A stretch of DNA of 64,000 nucleotides from Armigeres subalbatus (GCF_024139115.2 NC_085140.1:456678248-456742247), one strand, 5' to 3'. Positions 1-12,041 are shown, numbered from the stretch's first letter. Notes: generated by a model not told the origin, from the letters alone. Program-made: numbers and translations.

Positions 1-118
1 CCTAGGATGTCGACAATGTTTGACACCCGAAAACATCCTAGACAGGAACGAGAATCGAACTCGTCATCTCCGGATTGGCAATCCTATGCCTTTGGTCGTA
101 AGGCTAACTGGAGACTAA
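1..118 (-). mobile_element. tRNA-derived SINE head (Feilai-like), cut by window edge
   Basis: Read on the minus strand this begins near GTCTCCAGTTAGCC and holds a pol III B-box-like GAGTTCGATTCTC about 50 bases later, followed by TCTAGGATGTTTTCGGGT. The same downstream words occur in the SINE tails at 39598-39800 and 42083-42306, which end in (GAA)n. I infer the 5' tRNA-related part of a Feilai-like SINE whose tail lies outside the window. It is not a functional tRNA gene: no acceptor stem pairing is apparent. Confidence 0.65.
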
Positions 119-227
119 ACATTTTGAAGTGCACTCCCCAAAATGTTCGAAAAACTTATTTTGGAAATGAAATAGAATTTCTGGTGAAGATTCGGAAGAA
201 CTTGTCGAAGAAATTCATTAGAATGTA

Positions 228-740
228 AAAAACCCAGATTAATCCACCTAGCAGTGATGATGCCTTTCTCGTGCATTATAAAATATATTGAAAAAATCAC
301 TTTAAAAAGGTCAAAAAAGCTCTTTGGGTGAATAGATCACATTTTTTCGATCATTTTTAATATTTTTGCCTTGCCACCATTCAAAAACAATTGTTTTTTG
401 ATTTTTTTTCCAAGGGGTACCTGTGGGAAAAAACAATGATTTTTCAATAATTCCGAAAAGCAATGATCGGGCCCATTTTCAATAGCAAACAATTCCCTGT
501 CGAATGCAACTTGTTGCGAGTAAATCGGATAATTCTAAGTTCTAAAACGTGTGTCTACAAAATTTGTACACATACACATACATACACAAAAAAAACAGAC
601 GTCACCTCAGTTTGTCGAGCTGAGTAGATCGGTATATAACACTATGGGTCTCCGGGCCTTCTATCAAAAGTTTTTTTGGAGCAATCATATAGCCTTTCGG
701 TACAACTTTGTTGTACGAGAAAGGAAAAAATGCATATGTT
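228..740 (+). repeat. dispersed repeat X, copy 1
   Basis: Begins with AATCCACCTAGCAGTGATGATGCC then TTTCTCGTG and ends with GTACGAGAAAGG, so the ends are short inverted matches (GCCTTTCTCGT / ACGAGAAAGG). It shares the blocks TCGAATGCAACTTGTTG, CAGTTTGTCGAGCTGAGT and TCCGGGCCTTCTATCAAAAG with copies at 4100-4388 and 12719-15145. No coding content. Class unknown; possibly a non-autonomous DNA element. Confidence 0.6.
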
Positions 741-1059
741 ACAAATATGCGATCGTGGGTAAATAGTACAATAATTAGCGCAGCGGCACGTTTTAAAAAA
801 TACATTATAAAATACAATATGGATTAACTGTCCAGACAGCGCGTCTACAATTGTTTTAGGGCCGATTCCCACGTAGTGTTTTTTCACCAATGTAATATTA
901 AAGTTCAATAAAACTAGTTGTATGTCATACATTGATTTAGCATGCCTTTGTGTAATAATTGTACAAGTACATTTGTGAAAATTAACAACACAATTCACAT
1001 AAATATCAATGGAAAAAAGCCGCATAATATGGAAATAATGAGGTGTATGAAAACGAACG
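741..1059. other. AT-rich spacer, nothing recognised
   Basis: No protein-like reading frame or clear repeat structure was recognised between repeat X and the MITE at 1063. Confidence 0.4.
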
Positions 1060-1062
1060 TTA

Positions 1063-1245
1063 TGGCCCGTTTACATAAGAGCTAGTTCTAGCGGACAATG
1101 CACTATCGGACAATACTAGCGCGATATTAGCACAATGTAAACAGGTATTGTCCTCGCTAATAAGCGTTTACATTGTGCTAATTTCGTGCTAGTATTGTCG
1201 GATAGTGCATTGTCCGCTAGAACTAGCTCATATATAAACGGGCCA
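1063..1245. mobile_element. 183-bp foldback MITE, TTA target duplication
   Basis: Arms of about 80 bp are inverted copies of each other, from TGGCCCGTTTA at the left end to TAAACGGGCCA at the right end, around a short spacer near 1146-1168. TTA sits directly outside both ends (1060-1062 and 1246-1248). A 3-bp TTA duplication fits PIF/Harbinger-type MITEs. Assignment to that superfamily is inference from the duplication only. Confidence 0.85.
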
Positions 1246-1279
1246 TTATGTTCAAATCACCCAAATGCCCAAACTACAC

Positions 1280-1800
1280 CATCATTCCACCCAAACCACC
1301 CAACCCAATAAGCAGTTAGCCTCAATGACACGCCTCTTCTTTCCTTCCAAAGCAGGAAAAAAATGGCAGCAAACGTAACGAGCGCACGAGAAAGCATGTA
1401 CGAATGCGATTTTTATTTCCAACGATGAAATTTTTACAACTGTGTTGATGCGAGCGGATAAAGTCATCAGCTTCGGTCTCTATAGCGCGTGTGTTAGTTT
1501 TCGTGTTCCACATTTGAAGCTTTGGAAAGCTTTGCTTGAGAGGTTAGCATCATCAATAAAGCACGAAAGAAGCAACACAAACTTTAATGCTGTCAGTATA
1601 CACGGTGCGAAATTTATTCATTGAATGTGGAAATGCTACACACTTAATTTGTTTTACTCAATATTGTGCGGTTACTTGCTGAGTTTTTTTTACTTTATTA
1701 AACTGTTTTTTTAATCTACAGATTATATTCAACACCGTACTTGCTAAATGGACACGGTCGGTTAAAGTGGCTGGTCCTTATTGCCTGATTTTCTCAAAAT
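1280..1800. other. no gene seen
   Basis: Short open frames only, none protein-like. No repeat recognised. Confidence 0.35.
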
Positions 1801-1802
1801 TG

Positions 1803-1936
1803 CATGCGGCGAACCTTTCATGAAAGGTACCGCCGCGCTTTCTGCACCCCGTTTACTTGATTCTTATGGATGAATAGCATTGCGGTGTATCGTTTGTCAC
1901 GGCCGTACCTTTCGACAGTCATTCGCCGCGTGAAGT
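1803..1936. repeat. degenerate inverted repeat
   Basis: ATGCGGCGAACCTTTCATG at the left resembles the reverse complement of the right end around GTACCTTTCGACAGTCATTC and GCCGCGTG. It also contains the palindrome ACCTTTCATGAAAGGT. Probably a decayed MITE. Confidence 0.35.
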
Positions 1937-2178
1937 TTTGTGCAAGTACCCATTTGGGAACATTACAAACGCCGCGCAGTGTATCATATCCAGAAAATCT
2001 GACAATAAAGTGTTCGTGAAAGTAGTCGTTAGATTATTCGCTGTTGGTTTGAGCGAGACAGAGTATATGACTAAAAATCAACCAGCAACTTGCGGTGTTT
2101 GGTTCGAAATGAACGTTTGTCAGCAATGGAATAATCCATCTAGATTTTCTACTAGATGGCTTTTTGCTGTACTATAAA

Positions 2179-2385
2179 TCTCGCATAACTTTTCAAAAGG
2201 GCCTAAGTAACATTTTTTTAATGAATTAATTTGAGTACTGCAATCAACAGAACAACATGAAAACTATTGATTGCAGTATTCAAATTAATTCATGAAAAAA
2301 AATGTTACTTAGGTGCTTTTGAAAAGTTAAGCGAGAATTCATGAAAAAATGTTACTTAGGTCCTTTTGACAAGTTATGCGAGAAA
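2179..2385. mobile_element. inverted-repeat element with duplicated right end
   Basis: TCTCGCATAACTTTTCAAAAGG at the left pairs with a right end running to AAAGTTAAGCGAGA (2336), with arms of about 75 bp. The right end is then repeated directly (about 2337-2385), again ending TTATGCGAGA. A related end lies at 26280-26358. Confidence 0.6.
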
Positions 2386-2514
2386 TGTAATAGAAATGCA
2401 TGAAGCCAAATAGGACTTTTTGGGAACTTGCAAGTGTTCTTATTGTTAAGTTGACTTTTTGTCAATTTATTGGTCAATACTTAAAAGGTGCTGTAAAAAG
2501 AAAAGTGCATACTT

Positions 2515-3540
2515 AGGTTTTCCAAATCTGATGCAGACTATCTTTTGAAAAGGGTCAAACTTGTTTTTACTGATTTTTTCAAATGGATATAATCGATAAA
2601 CGACGCTTCCTACAAAAAAGTGTTGTATGGGTGACTGTCGCAAAATCATTCAAACTTTCTAATAAAACTTTTTGAAAACTCTAAATAGAACCCTACACTA
2701 AAAAATCAATTTAAAAAATAAAAGTCAATTTGCAAAAAACGCTCTTTTGATTTGGAGGAAATTTTGTCTCAAGATAGGTGATTTTATTCCCTACCAACCG
2801 TCCATACATCGCTAGCCGGGCACTTTTAAGGGCAAAAAGTTTTTCTAACAAAACCTTTTTCTTGCCGGAATTGATTTTTTCAGTGTCTTGACGGGGTGGG
2901 TTTAACATATGAATACATATATACTCATATTAATTATTCCTGTACAGTCAGGCAGAGTACAATGTTTTGGTCGTAACTGGTCGCAACTAAAGAAGCTAAT
3001 AATGGAATATAATATTTTTTGAAGATATAAACCCCTTTTTAATATTACTCTTAATTTAAAAACAAACTATATTTAGTGACTAAATTAGACAATGTATCAT
3101 AAAAATAGATTTGCTTGGGGTTCTATAACGATGGCTTTCATTGGTTTAGTTTCAGATGAAAATACACTGAAAATAATTCCGACAAGAAAAAGTTTTTGTT
3201 AGAAAAACTTTTTTTCCTTAAGAGTGCCCAGCTTGCGATGTATGGACGGTTGGTAGGGAACATAATCACCTATCTTGAGACAAAATTTCATTTAAATAAA
3301 AAAGAGCATTTTTTCGCAAATCGACTTTAAAATTTTTAAACTGATTTTTTTCAGTGTAGGGCTCAATTTGGATTGTTTCTGATATTTTCACTAGAAATTT
3401 TGACTGATTTTGCGATGGTCACCCATACAACACTTTTTTGTGGGATGCGTCGTTTTTCTATTATATCCATTTGAAAATATTAGCAAAAAAAATTTCAGCT
3501 CTTTTCAAAGGATAGTCTAGATTAAATTTGGAAAACCCAA
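2515..3540. mobile_element. non-autonomous long-inverted-repeat DNA element
   Basis: Arms of about 380 bp (2515-2895 and 3165-3540) are inverted copies, from GGTTTTCCAAAT at the left to ATTTGGAAAACC at the right. About 270 bp lie between them and no transposase is visible. The arms share the words TTGTATGG, GACTGTCG and AAAAAGTTTTTCTAACAAAA with the arms of the 2.2-kb element at 17200-19461, so I infer a deletion derivative of the same family. Confidence 0.7.
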
Positions 3541-3566
3541 TTTTGTTTTCCTTTCGGATCATCTGG

Positions 3567-3662
3567 TGATTTTTCATTTCTCATTTTTCATTTCTTACTT
3601 CTTACTTTTCACTCCTCACTTCGCACTTCTCACGTCTCACTTTTCACTTCTCACTGCTCACA
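3567..3662 (+). repeat. short 'cttctcactt' pyrimidine-rich tract
   Basis: Imperfect repeats of CACTTCTCACTT. The same family forms the longer arrays at 7638-8620 and 61078-61470. Confidence 0.6.
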
Positions 3663-4099
3663 TCGGCCCATAGGGGAAAGAAATGGCAGAAATGACGCTT
3701 AACTTTTAAAAAGAACATATGTCACCCCTTTTCATGAATTTTTTTGTGTACTGCAATCCAAAGCTATCACATTGGTCGGTTGTTTGCAATATTAAAATTC
3801 TTTGATGTAAATATGTTTCTAAGGTCATTTTGATAAAATAATCTAATGTTTTCAGTGTATACATGGCATCTTAAAATAGGCTCTTTTTTTCTCATTAATG
3901 GGATGCTATGTTTCTTGGTGAAGTTTTTTCTTCCGTGTAAGCTGTGTATTCTATGCTGTCAGTGTGCCGGTTTCGAATAAATTGTGTCTTGGGAGAACAT
4001 AACCTAGAAAATCGATAGCTTATTTGTTACGAAATAATGATGTCTCATAACTCTTTGAATATTTACTATTTTTTGAGAAGTGCCATCATTATGAAACTC

Positions 4100-4388
4100 A
4101 ATAGTGAACAAGAAGAAAACATTCCCCATCGAATGCAACTTGTTGTAGCAAAATCGATTCAGGTTTAGTACTAGAAAAATTGGCTAATGTTTCAATGTGC
4201 ACACACATACGCACACACACACACACGGACACACACACGGACAGACAGACATTTGCTCAGTTTGTCGAGCTGAATCGAATGGTATATAATACTATGGGTC
4301 TACAAGCGCTCTATAAAAAGTACGTTTTGGGAGTGAAATGAAAGCCTTTCAGGTACAACTTTGTTGTACGAGAAAGGCAAAAAAATAT
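4100..4388 (+). repeat. dispersed repeat X, 5'-shortened copy
   Basis: Carries TCGAATGCAACTTGTTG, a CA-rich stretch (4199-4250), CAGTTTGTCGAGCTGAAT and the terminal TGTACGAGAAAGGC, matching the 3' half of the copy at 228-740. Confidence 0.6.
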
Positions 4389-4395
4389 GAAAATA

Positions 4396-4788
4396 CTAGC
4401 AGACCCGACGAACTTCGTTTCGCTTAAAATTGATTTATTCTCGGATTAGTTCTCGAGTTATGTAGCAATTTATGGTTCATTTATATAGGAGCCCCCCTTT
4501 CCAGAAGAGGGAGGGGTTTCAAACCACCACAGAAACATATCTTCCTTTCCAAAACCGCCACATGCCAGATTTGGTTCCATTTGCTTGATTAATTCTCGAG
4601 TTATGGTAAAATTGCTGTTCCATTTGTATGGGAGCCTCCCTTTCCAAAGAGGGGAGGGGTCTCGAACCATCTTAAGAACCTTCCCCGGCCCCAAAAACCT
4701 CTGCATACAAATTTTCACACCGATCGGTTCAGTAGTTTCCGAGTCTATAAGGGTCAGACAGACAGAAATTCATTTTTATGTATATAGA
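4396..4788 (-). mobile_element. Helitron-like non-autonomous element, family A
   Basis: Read on the minus strand it starts TCTATATACATAAAAATG and ends GGTCTGCTAG, with A before the TC and T after the CTAG. TC...CTRR termini and insertion between A and T are the known Helitron pattern. It contains two related segments with TTCTCGAGTTATG and a short purine-rich block. Two relatives lie at 27538-27859 and 37410-37738. There is no Rep/helicase coding sequence. Confidence 0.65.
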
Positions 4789-5061
4789 TGAACATTTTTT
4801 TTCCACCGAAAATTATATGTATTTCCCACGAGACTGTTTTGAATTTTCAGACAGAATTCACATAGAACTTTTTTCGGCATTTACACTGGCGATATTTTGT
4901 TTTTTTTTCATGACCAATTTGTAGCAAAATTTACAAGCAAAATTTTCCAGAGAAAATTGTTCAAAAAACATTCTGAATGCTAGCACTTTATCAGGATTGT
5001 ATGAAGTAAGGTCAAAGTTTTTACAGGAAATTTTTTTACTGGATTTTTCCTGAATATCCAC

Positions 5062-5510
5062 AAGACATTCTTTTGAAGATTTTTCTTGAATTATTGTAAA
5101 ACATGAACAGTTTTCAAAATTGTAGCTGTAGTCCGCTGATGCAAAAGTGTCGGCGGCGTGATGCCAAAACCATCTGCGGCGGAATTTTTAGAAAATATTT
5201 TTCATTTTTCTTTCCCAATTTTTTTTGTGAAAATTGAGACTGAAACGCAACCTGCTTTTCGTTTATTTTTTTATGGAAATAGGATCTAAAGCTAAGTTGG
5301 TTAAATAACTCAGATATGCATCGGCGTTGCGACCGACGCTGCGTTACCGGGTTTTCTCGATGCTTAATGCTAAATTCTTTTTAACACTGAGTTGAAAAGA
5401 CGCTACATGGGCATCGGCCCTAAGATGCGCTTTGCGTTTAATGATTAAATCATTAAATTTTGATGGTTTGTATTTTTTACACCGCTATTGTTATTTACCA
5501 AAAATTTTCG
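5062..5510. other. no gene seen
   Basis: AT-rich DNA with no recognisable coding frame. Confidence 0.35.
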
Positions 5511-5514
5511 CGTT

Positions 5515-5640
5515 AAAAAAAACCACGTGGTTCGAGAGCAACACCCCCCCTCCCCCCATGTGGCTTATCGTGGTCATTTTCCAACCCCCCCCCTCCCCTC
5601 CTATATGACCACGTGGTTTCTGGACGGCCCCTTATTGTCT
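5515..5640. repeat. C-rich element with CCACGTGG ends
   Basis: AACCACGTGGT near the left is matched by GACCACGTGGTTTCTGG near the right, with two C-rich runs between. CCACGTGG is itself a palindrome, so the pairing is short. Probably a MITE remnant. Confidence 0.4.
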
Positions 5641-6430
5641 AATGCGCCATTATAATGACTCTTGAATGTCTATCCCCTTTCATCCCCATCTAGAAGCAGT
5701 ATTTTTCTTTGTATATGAGAAACAAAGATAAACAGCATGCAAAAAAGCAAAAAAAGTTTAACAGTATTTTTATTGATGCAAATATTCACCCTCTATTTTT
5801 TACCCTCGTCATCAGGCTGAATAATTGATAAATTAGCCCAGACACAGGATATTGAAAAAAGCGGTCGCCAAGCAAATTAGTCTGCGTAATTTCCTATTAA
5901 TTATGGAGATGAGTTAAAAAAAAACCACTGCCTCATTGCACTGGTTGGCGCAGGGCGTCGATTTTCGATGGGTCGTGGTATTTTGGTTTATGGTGACGGG
6001 CCAAAGTTCCGTCAGGGGAGAGAGAGAGAGAGACAGACCTTGTTCCCTGCAAATTGTTCCCTGGTGCGGAAATTCGGGTCGCCCAGTCCCAAAGCATTTT
6101 GCGAAAAAATGATGAATAATTTAATGGTTTTCTGGCCGACAGAATCAACATTGCATAATCGAACGCCGGGGAGGACGCCCTTGCACAAGGGAATCAATTG
6201 GGCCGGTCGAAGATTCGTAACTTAAGCGTTTTTGAATTTCAAGTAGGATCAAATGATGAGGGTTTTTAATATTCCGGCTTCCATAAGATTTTCTTCGATA
6301 AAAAGGACATTCAAGCGGGAGTCCAAGGTGAGAAATCAATCATGGAGCTTGAGAATTATTGTTCACTTTTACAGTGGCGGTCAGAAGTTTCAAATATTTA
6401 CCACGTTGGGGCTCGTTAATTTTAATTAAA
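5641..6430. other. no gene seen; (GA)n at 6018-6034
   Basis: Contains a short GAGAGAGAGAGAGAG run. The open frames around 5933-6339 occur on both strands at once and match nothing I recognise. Confidence 0.35.
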
Positions 6431-6454
6431 GGAATTTTCGTCAAAGTACTAAGC

Positions 6455-6665
6455 AATAATTGTTCAGGAAAAATATTTCAAGCTGTTTTTAGTGGAATGT
6501 ATTCAACCATCTGAGACGAGTTTAGTACTTTCCATTTAATTCATCTTTCCATTTAATTAAGACGACCTCACAATTAAGGTCGTAATACATATCTGCAAAG
6601 ATAACAAAACTTAGTGGAATTAAATGGAAAGTACTAAACAATAATTGTTGTTATTGAGCATTAAA
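6455..6665. repeat. dispersed repeat Y, copy with internal inverted structure
   Basis: Contains AGTGGAATGTATTCAACC, GACGAGTTTAGTACTTTCC and, inverted, GGAAAGTACTAAAC. These are diverged forms of words found at 15273-15555, 30712-30756, 33890-33970 and 42318-42360. Confidence 0.5.
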
Positions 6666-7630
6666 ACTTGAACTTTATCTATTCAAAACCATCAGTTTTT
6701 TTTAAATTTCCAAAATTACGTGAACATCAAAGATTCACAAATATGTATAGGAGAATAGTTTTTGCCTTTTTATATCTTTTTCCTTCAAACTACCTACATT
6801 TCCATCCAACACTGTACGACTGCTAATCAATATTCCATTAACTCGATCTGCTCCACCGCTTCCGATGCGATCCAATAAAGCAATTAACCTCCGCCTGTCA
6901 CAGAAAATCCCTTCAATTACCTTTCGGATCGTCTCACATGTCAACAAGCGCGGCGATGAGTGCACCGAGGCAATGCAGAAGAAGCCCAGCCCGGTCTCAC
7001 TAGAACGCAAACAACGAGGGATTTCACCCCGAATCGAATATTTATGCTAACGAAGGCGCCCTACTCTCCGGGCTAGGTACTCGGTGTAGAATCATGGCCC
7101 GATCGAACATCGCCACCCACTGCAACATCAACCGGAATACCTAGTCCTTGTCGCGCGCACGGATCCGTGTAAGAAGACTACGTAACGTAATGCATATGTA
7201 AGTAACCCGGCGAGGACGATGCTGTTGTTGTTTGCGCTGATGACATTCACCGAACAGCCAATTGCAATAACGTCGGCAAATGATGATTATGGAGATTTTT
7301 GGGCGTCTGTTGCAACCTTCTTGCGCTGGCATTGTTAGTTAAGGTGAGAGAACAGGTGCAGCTCGTTGCGACGTATGGACTGATGGACTTTGTTAGCAAT
7401 TCAGAAAAGAACGTTCACAATTTCGGCGGCGTAATTTCTGAAGACCACGATAAGGGTTCGCGATATAAATTTACTTGAGTTTGGCGTCTAGACATTACTT
7501 ACTAGTCGATTTGTTTGTTTTTTTATTCTGTGCTTCTCTTTTCTTTGCGGGAATACAATTTATACAGAAATGGAAATCAGGTTACAATAGCTCTAAATCA
7601 GAGATGTGCATCGCTAGCATTTTTGACAGT
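6666..7630. other. no gene recognised
   Basis: Comparatively GC-rich and not obviously repetitive between about 6840 and 7330. No open frame has family features. It could be single-copy non-coding DNA. Confidence 0.35.
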
Positions 7631-7637
7631 TTAAACA

Positions 7638-8620
7638 CTTCGCTTCTCACTTCTCATTTCTTACTTCTCACTTCTCATTTCTTACTTCTCACTTCTCACT
7701 TTTCACTTCTCACTTCTCACTTTTCACTTCTCACTTCTCACTTCTCGCTTCTCACTTCTCTCTCTTCTTTTTTGTCAATTATCACTCATTACTTTTCACT
7801 TCTTACTTCTCACATCTTACTTTTCACTTCTCAATTCTCACTTTCTTCTTATTACTTTTCGCTTCTCACTTTCACCTTTCATTCCTCACACCTCGCTTCG
7901 AATTTCTCATTTCTCAGTTTTCACTTCTCACTTTTCACTTCTCTCTTCTCACTGCTCACTGCTCACTTCTCGCTTAACTATTCTCACTACTTAATTCTCA
8001 CTTCTCACTTTTTAATACTCACTTCTTTCTGACGAAGAAAGAAAGAAGAACGTGGAAGTAAGTACAGTCAAACCTCTATGAGCCGATGTTCTATGACTAG
8101 ATTCGACTCATGGAAGCAAATTATACCATATTAAAATATTTTCCGGGTTACTGTGGTTCCTTCTGTGGTCGACTCATGGAGGTTTGACTGTAGCAAGAAA
8201 AGGGAAGAAAGGAGGAGAGCGAACAAGGGAAAAGGTAGAGGAAAAGAAAAAAGAAAGAAAGTAGAAGAAAGATAGAATAACGAAGAAGAAAGCCTACTTA
8301 GCACTTCTAACATCTTACTTTTCACTTCTTACTTCTCATTCCTTCTGCTCACTTCTCAATTCTCCCTTTTCTTCTCACTTTTCACTTCTCGCTTCGAGTT
8401 TCTTATGTTTCATTTTTCACCTCTTGCTTATCACTACTCACTTAGCACTTCTTAGTTCTCAATTCCCACTTCTCCTTTCTTACTTTTCCCTTTTTACTTC
8501 GTACTTCTTAGTTTCCATTTCTCACTTTTTAATTCACACTTTTCGCTTTTCATAACTAACTTTCCACTTCTCACTTTGAATTTCTTGCTTCTCATTACTC
8601 AATTCTCAATACTCACAATC
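7638..8620 (+). repeat. 'cttctcactt' array with purine-rich middle
   Basis: Pyrimidine-rich tandem repeats of roughly 10 bp (CTTCTCACTT and variants) run 7638-8035 and 8283-8620. The middle (8036-8282) is purine-rich on the same strand and contains the MITE at 8065-8190. The 185-residue open frame over the first block (7475-8032) reads SLLTSHF repeats and is a by-product of the array. Confidence 0.8.
8065..8190. mobile_element. 126-bp MITE, TA target duplication
   Basis: Ends CAGTCAAACCTC and the inverted GGTTTGACTG, with TA outside both ends (8063-8064, 8191-8192). This fits a Tc1/mariner or pogo-type MITE. Confidence 0.75.
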
Positions 8621-8639
8621 TAAGTTTATTTTCAACTAT

Positions 8640-9330
8640 TCTGCCAAATGGCCCTACACCGTTTATATCGTGCATGTGAACCGTTTCTGACAACATCGAG
8701 TTAGCGAGGTGAAAATGAATTGGAAAACTACTTCGACTTATAGAATATCGAGTAAGAGAGGTATCGGCTTACGGAGGAAATGATGTATGCTAGTTTCAAA
8801 GGACTTTGAATTTCATCAAATTAGGGAAAACATCGAGTTACAGAACATCGAGTTAGGGAGAGTTTACTGTATTTACAGATTTAAGGATGCTCCAGATTCT
8901 ACGCATTTGCAGATATCCCATTTTTGAGGGTTCTTCAGCTGACTCCTTCCGATTAAGATCATGATTTTAACTGTTCAGAATACCTTCACATATTTAGGAT
9001 TCCGTAAATCTTACAAACTCTTTACATATATTCACACACATAGACCCTCCTCAGATTTCTACGTTATCCTGAGTCTGACAAATCAACTTGACATATGTTA
9101 ATCATTCTTACTTACACAAATTGACTTGTCTTGTCTTAGCACATGCACAGCCAGTATTGAAAAGCATCAAGCAGCGCACACCGTGATCCATAACTCTTAC
9201 GAAAATTGACTTGATTCTCAAAACTAAACTGCAGTAAACCCTCTAGACTCCCCAAGTTCCTTGTTTTCTCCTGATTATTCGGATTTGTTACGGATTATCT
9301 AGACACTGCATTTCCTATGTATTCCGTAGA
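8640..9330. other. no gene; pogo-like 'tcgagtta' scraps
   Basis: Words such as CATCGAGTTA and ATCGAGTTAGGGAGAG (8690-8870) recall the TIR-type element at 53359-53725. Nothing is recognised from 8880 to 9330. Confidence 0.35.
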
Positions 9331-9334
9331 TTTA

Positions 9335-9630
9335 CATATTCATTATGGAATGCGGGACGTTTTCGGGACGTATCGAGACTAAGCATATGCGGTATTTCGA
9401 AAATTTTGTTTTAGGGCATTCGAAACGAAATTCCGCGGAATTTCGCGGAATTTCAGTATTACGAAATCTGATTTTCTGATTTCGTTTCGTATCGTTAAAT
9501 TCAAAAAATTTCGACGCAAAAATCATACTTTTAACGAAATTAAACGGAATTTCGCGGAATCTCGAAATTGATTTTTTATAATTCCAATTTTCATTCAAAA
9601 AAAAAATCGGCTGCGCCACTGAATAAAGCC
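9335..9630. repeat. 'atttcgcggaat' repeat region
   Basis: Several copies of GGAATTTCGCGGAATTTC-like words in both orientations. Probably a decayed repeat element; no credible coding. Confidence 0.4.
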
Positions 9631-10332
9631 ACTCAAACTTTATTCAAAAAAACTACATATTAATTCTTTCACTAAACCTCACTACGTAATACAGTTCTGT
9701 ATCTTCAGAACCGCATTTAGATTTCTACTTGAAAATTTCTTCAATGTTTTGTTTCTTTCCCTTGTTGGGTATTTTAATCACTGCGACCATTGTAATATCT
9801 AGCTTTGTCAATTTAGAGTATTAGTATTTAGAGCAATTGCATTACCTTGACTACCAGCGTTATCCCAATGAGGTATTATGGTTCTGATGAATCGTACTAC
9901 TATATTGGGACTTGTTCTCCAAACTTCTGAGGGTTTCATCAGCCCCTTGTTAAAGAACTATAATCTCTTTTAAAAAATTGCTGGTCAATGGCATAACAGA
10001 TGTTCCGAGTCTTCTACATGTATGCCGCAGAAACGACATACATCATCTTGAAGTTTTCCTAACAGCTTCAATTGATCTGACAATGGCCTATTGCAAGACC
10101 TACATATGCGTTAAGAACTTAAAAGGGGGCTACCTTGTGCAACTCCAGAAAGGTTGGAGAAACAGTCGGACGAATTGTTTCCAATACTGACCGACATATT
10201 GCGTCCAACCAGATATGATCTGAGCCAGGTGCATAAAGCAAAAGAACAGCCCATTTTTTTCTAGTTTTGCAAGCAGCAAGTCATGATTAACTTTGTCGAA
10301 GGCAGATTTGAGATCGGTGTAAACCTTCGGGC

Positions 10333-10620
10333 CCTCCTTATCCGTGCGGTATGACGCGCGGCCACAAAGCAAGACCATGCTGAGGGTGGCTGGGTTCGAT
10401 TCCCGGTGCCGGTCTAGGCAATTTTCGGATTGGAAATTGTCTCGACTTCCCTGGGCTTAAAAGTATCATCGTGTTAGCCTCATGATATACGAATGCAAAA
10501 ATGGTAACTTGGCTTAGAAACCTCGCAGATAATAAATGTGGAAGTGCTTAATGAACATTAAGCTGCGAGGCGGCTCTGTCCCAGTGTGGGGATGTAATGC
10601 CAATAAGAAGAAGAAGAAGT
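10333..10620 (+). mobile_element. full-length tRNA-derived SINE with (GAA)n tail
   Basis: An A-box-like TATCCGTGCGGTATG is followed by a perfect B-box-like GGGTTCGATTCCC (10390-10402), then a body ending GTCCCAGTGTGGGG and an AAGAAGAAGAAG tail. The layout is that of Feilai-type Aedes SINEs. It lies inside the reverse transcriptase of the decayed LINE, so it is younger than that LINE. GTAAAC occurs on both sides (10319-10324, 10619-10624), too short to rely on as a target duplication. Confidence 0.8.
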
Positions 10621-11963
10621 AAACGGCATTTATATGGAACTTTTTACACATGTTTTCCATGCAAAAGAAATAAAACTGGTAAGATTCGTTTCCACAGAGC
10701 GGCCGGGAAAGAAATCATGCTGATAGGGGCTGATGTAATTCTTGCAGGAAGTGAACATTCAATCGTTCATCAGCGACTTGAACACTTTCGACTCCGCTAC
10801 GAGTGATGTAATGCCACGGTAGTTTCTCACATCACGTTTGTCGCCTTTCTTGAAAACTGGGAATATAGTAGAGCATTTCTACTGCACAGGAAATATACTC
10901 TGCTGGAGTTATAGGTTGAATAGTAGACAAAGTGGAACAGTTAGAATATCAGAGCATTTCTTCAGCACGGCCGATGGAAGAACGTGTGGTAGTAGCGGCT
11001 TGTATTAAAATAGTAATCGAAAATACAAAATGAAGCATGAATTATTTGAATGAGATTTGAATTTCTAAATCAAAGCAATCGGCGTTCGAATAGTAGGTGC
11101 CCATTAGCACACGAATATGAACTCGAGTGACAAAACGAAACAAAGAAAGAGGCGATACTAATCCGAATATTAGGTACATCGTCTATGTATCACTAGAGCT
11201 ACTCGTTCTGTAAGAACATACTCGTAAGTACACAGCCCATGATAATTCAGATATTCGACGGATGTCCTAAGGATATTCGCTCGGCCACGACAGAACGCTA
11301 GGTCCAGGAGAAAAGGATGATTTGGTCTGACGTATCGCTGACAGAACCATTTGAACGTCTATATCAAAGACATCCACATCCACTACATTGCTGGCGATTG
11401 CTAGGTACTCCACTCACAGCTCTTTCAGTGTCATCCTGCGAAGGCGAATAGCTCGAGAATACACTTGCGAAGTGTTTAGCGAAAAGGCTGCATTTCTTCT
11501 CAGTATTCAGCGCAATGTCGTTATCGAGAAAAAAAAAACACTTGATGGCAGTCCCGTTTCCTTTCTTTTAGAATTCACGAAAGACCAAAACTTCTTAGGG
11601 TGTCATCTGAGATTTTGTTGCGTGAGACGAACATAATGTTTATAACGAAGTTTATTATACCACCTATAATCATTGCTGGCAATGTTCCGTGTAGTGAACG
11701 TATACCGTCGATAGGTATAAGCGCGAAGAGCTCTAGCGCGCACTCTTTTCAGGTTGCGTAATAGAGCATTAGTACACGGTGGTTTCCTCGGAGGCTTTCG
11801 TTTCGGTACAGCGGCCGAAACGCAGTCATGTAGCAGACAGTTAAAGCGTTCTACAGTTGATTCGATGTCCAGGCGGTCTAAAATATTCCAGTCAATACGG
11901 AACAAGCATTGTCGGAGCTGTTGAAAATCGGTTTCGCGGAAATTGAGTCGGTCGTCACTCATA

Positions 11964-12041
11964 CTGCCGCTAATCGCAAGTCGAGCACATCTGTATATGG
12001 AGGCCCATATACAGATGTGCTCGACTTGCGGTTAGCGGCAG
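11964..12041. repeat. 37-bp near-perfect hairpin
   Basis: 11964-12000 and 12005-12041 are inverted copies with one mismatch and a 4-base loop (AGGC). The stem runs from CTGCCGCTAA to GTATATGG. It lies in the endonuclease/linker part of the decayed LINE. Confidence 0.85.

Noticed and set aside
7475..8032. 185-residue serine/leucine-rich protein
   Set aside because: It is the translation of CTTCTCACTT repeats.
10390..10402. tRNA gene from the GGGTTCGATTCCC box
   Set aside because: The box is the B-box of a SINE; no cloverleaf or anticodon arm, and the sequence continues into a SINE body and GAA tail.
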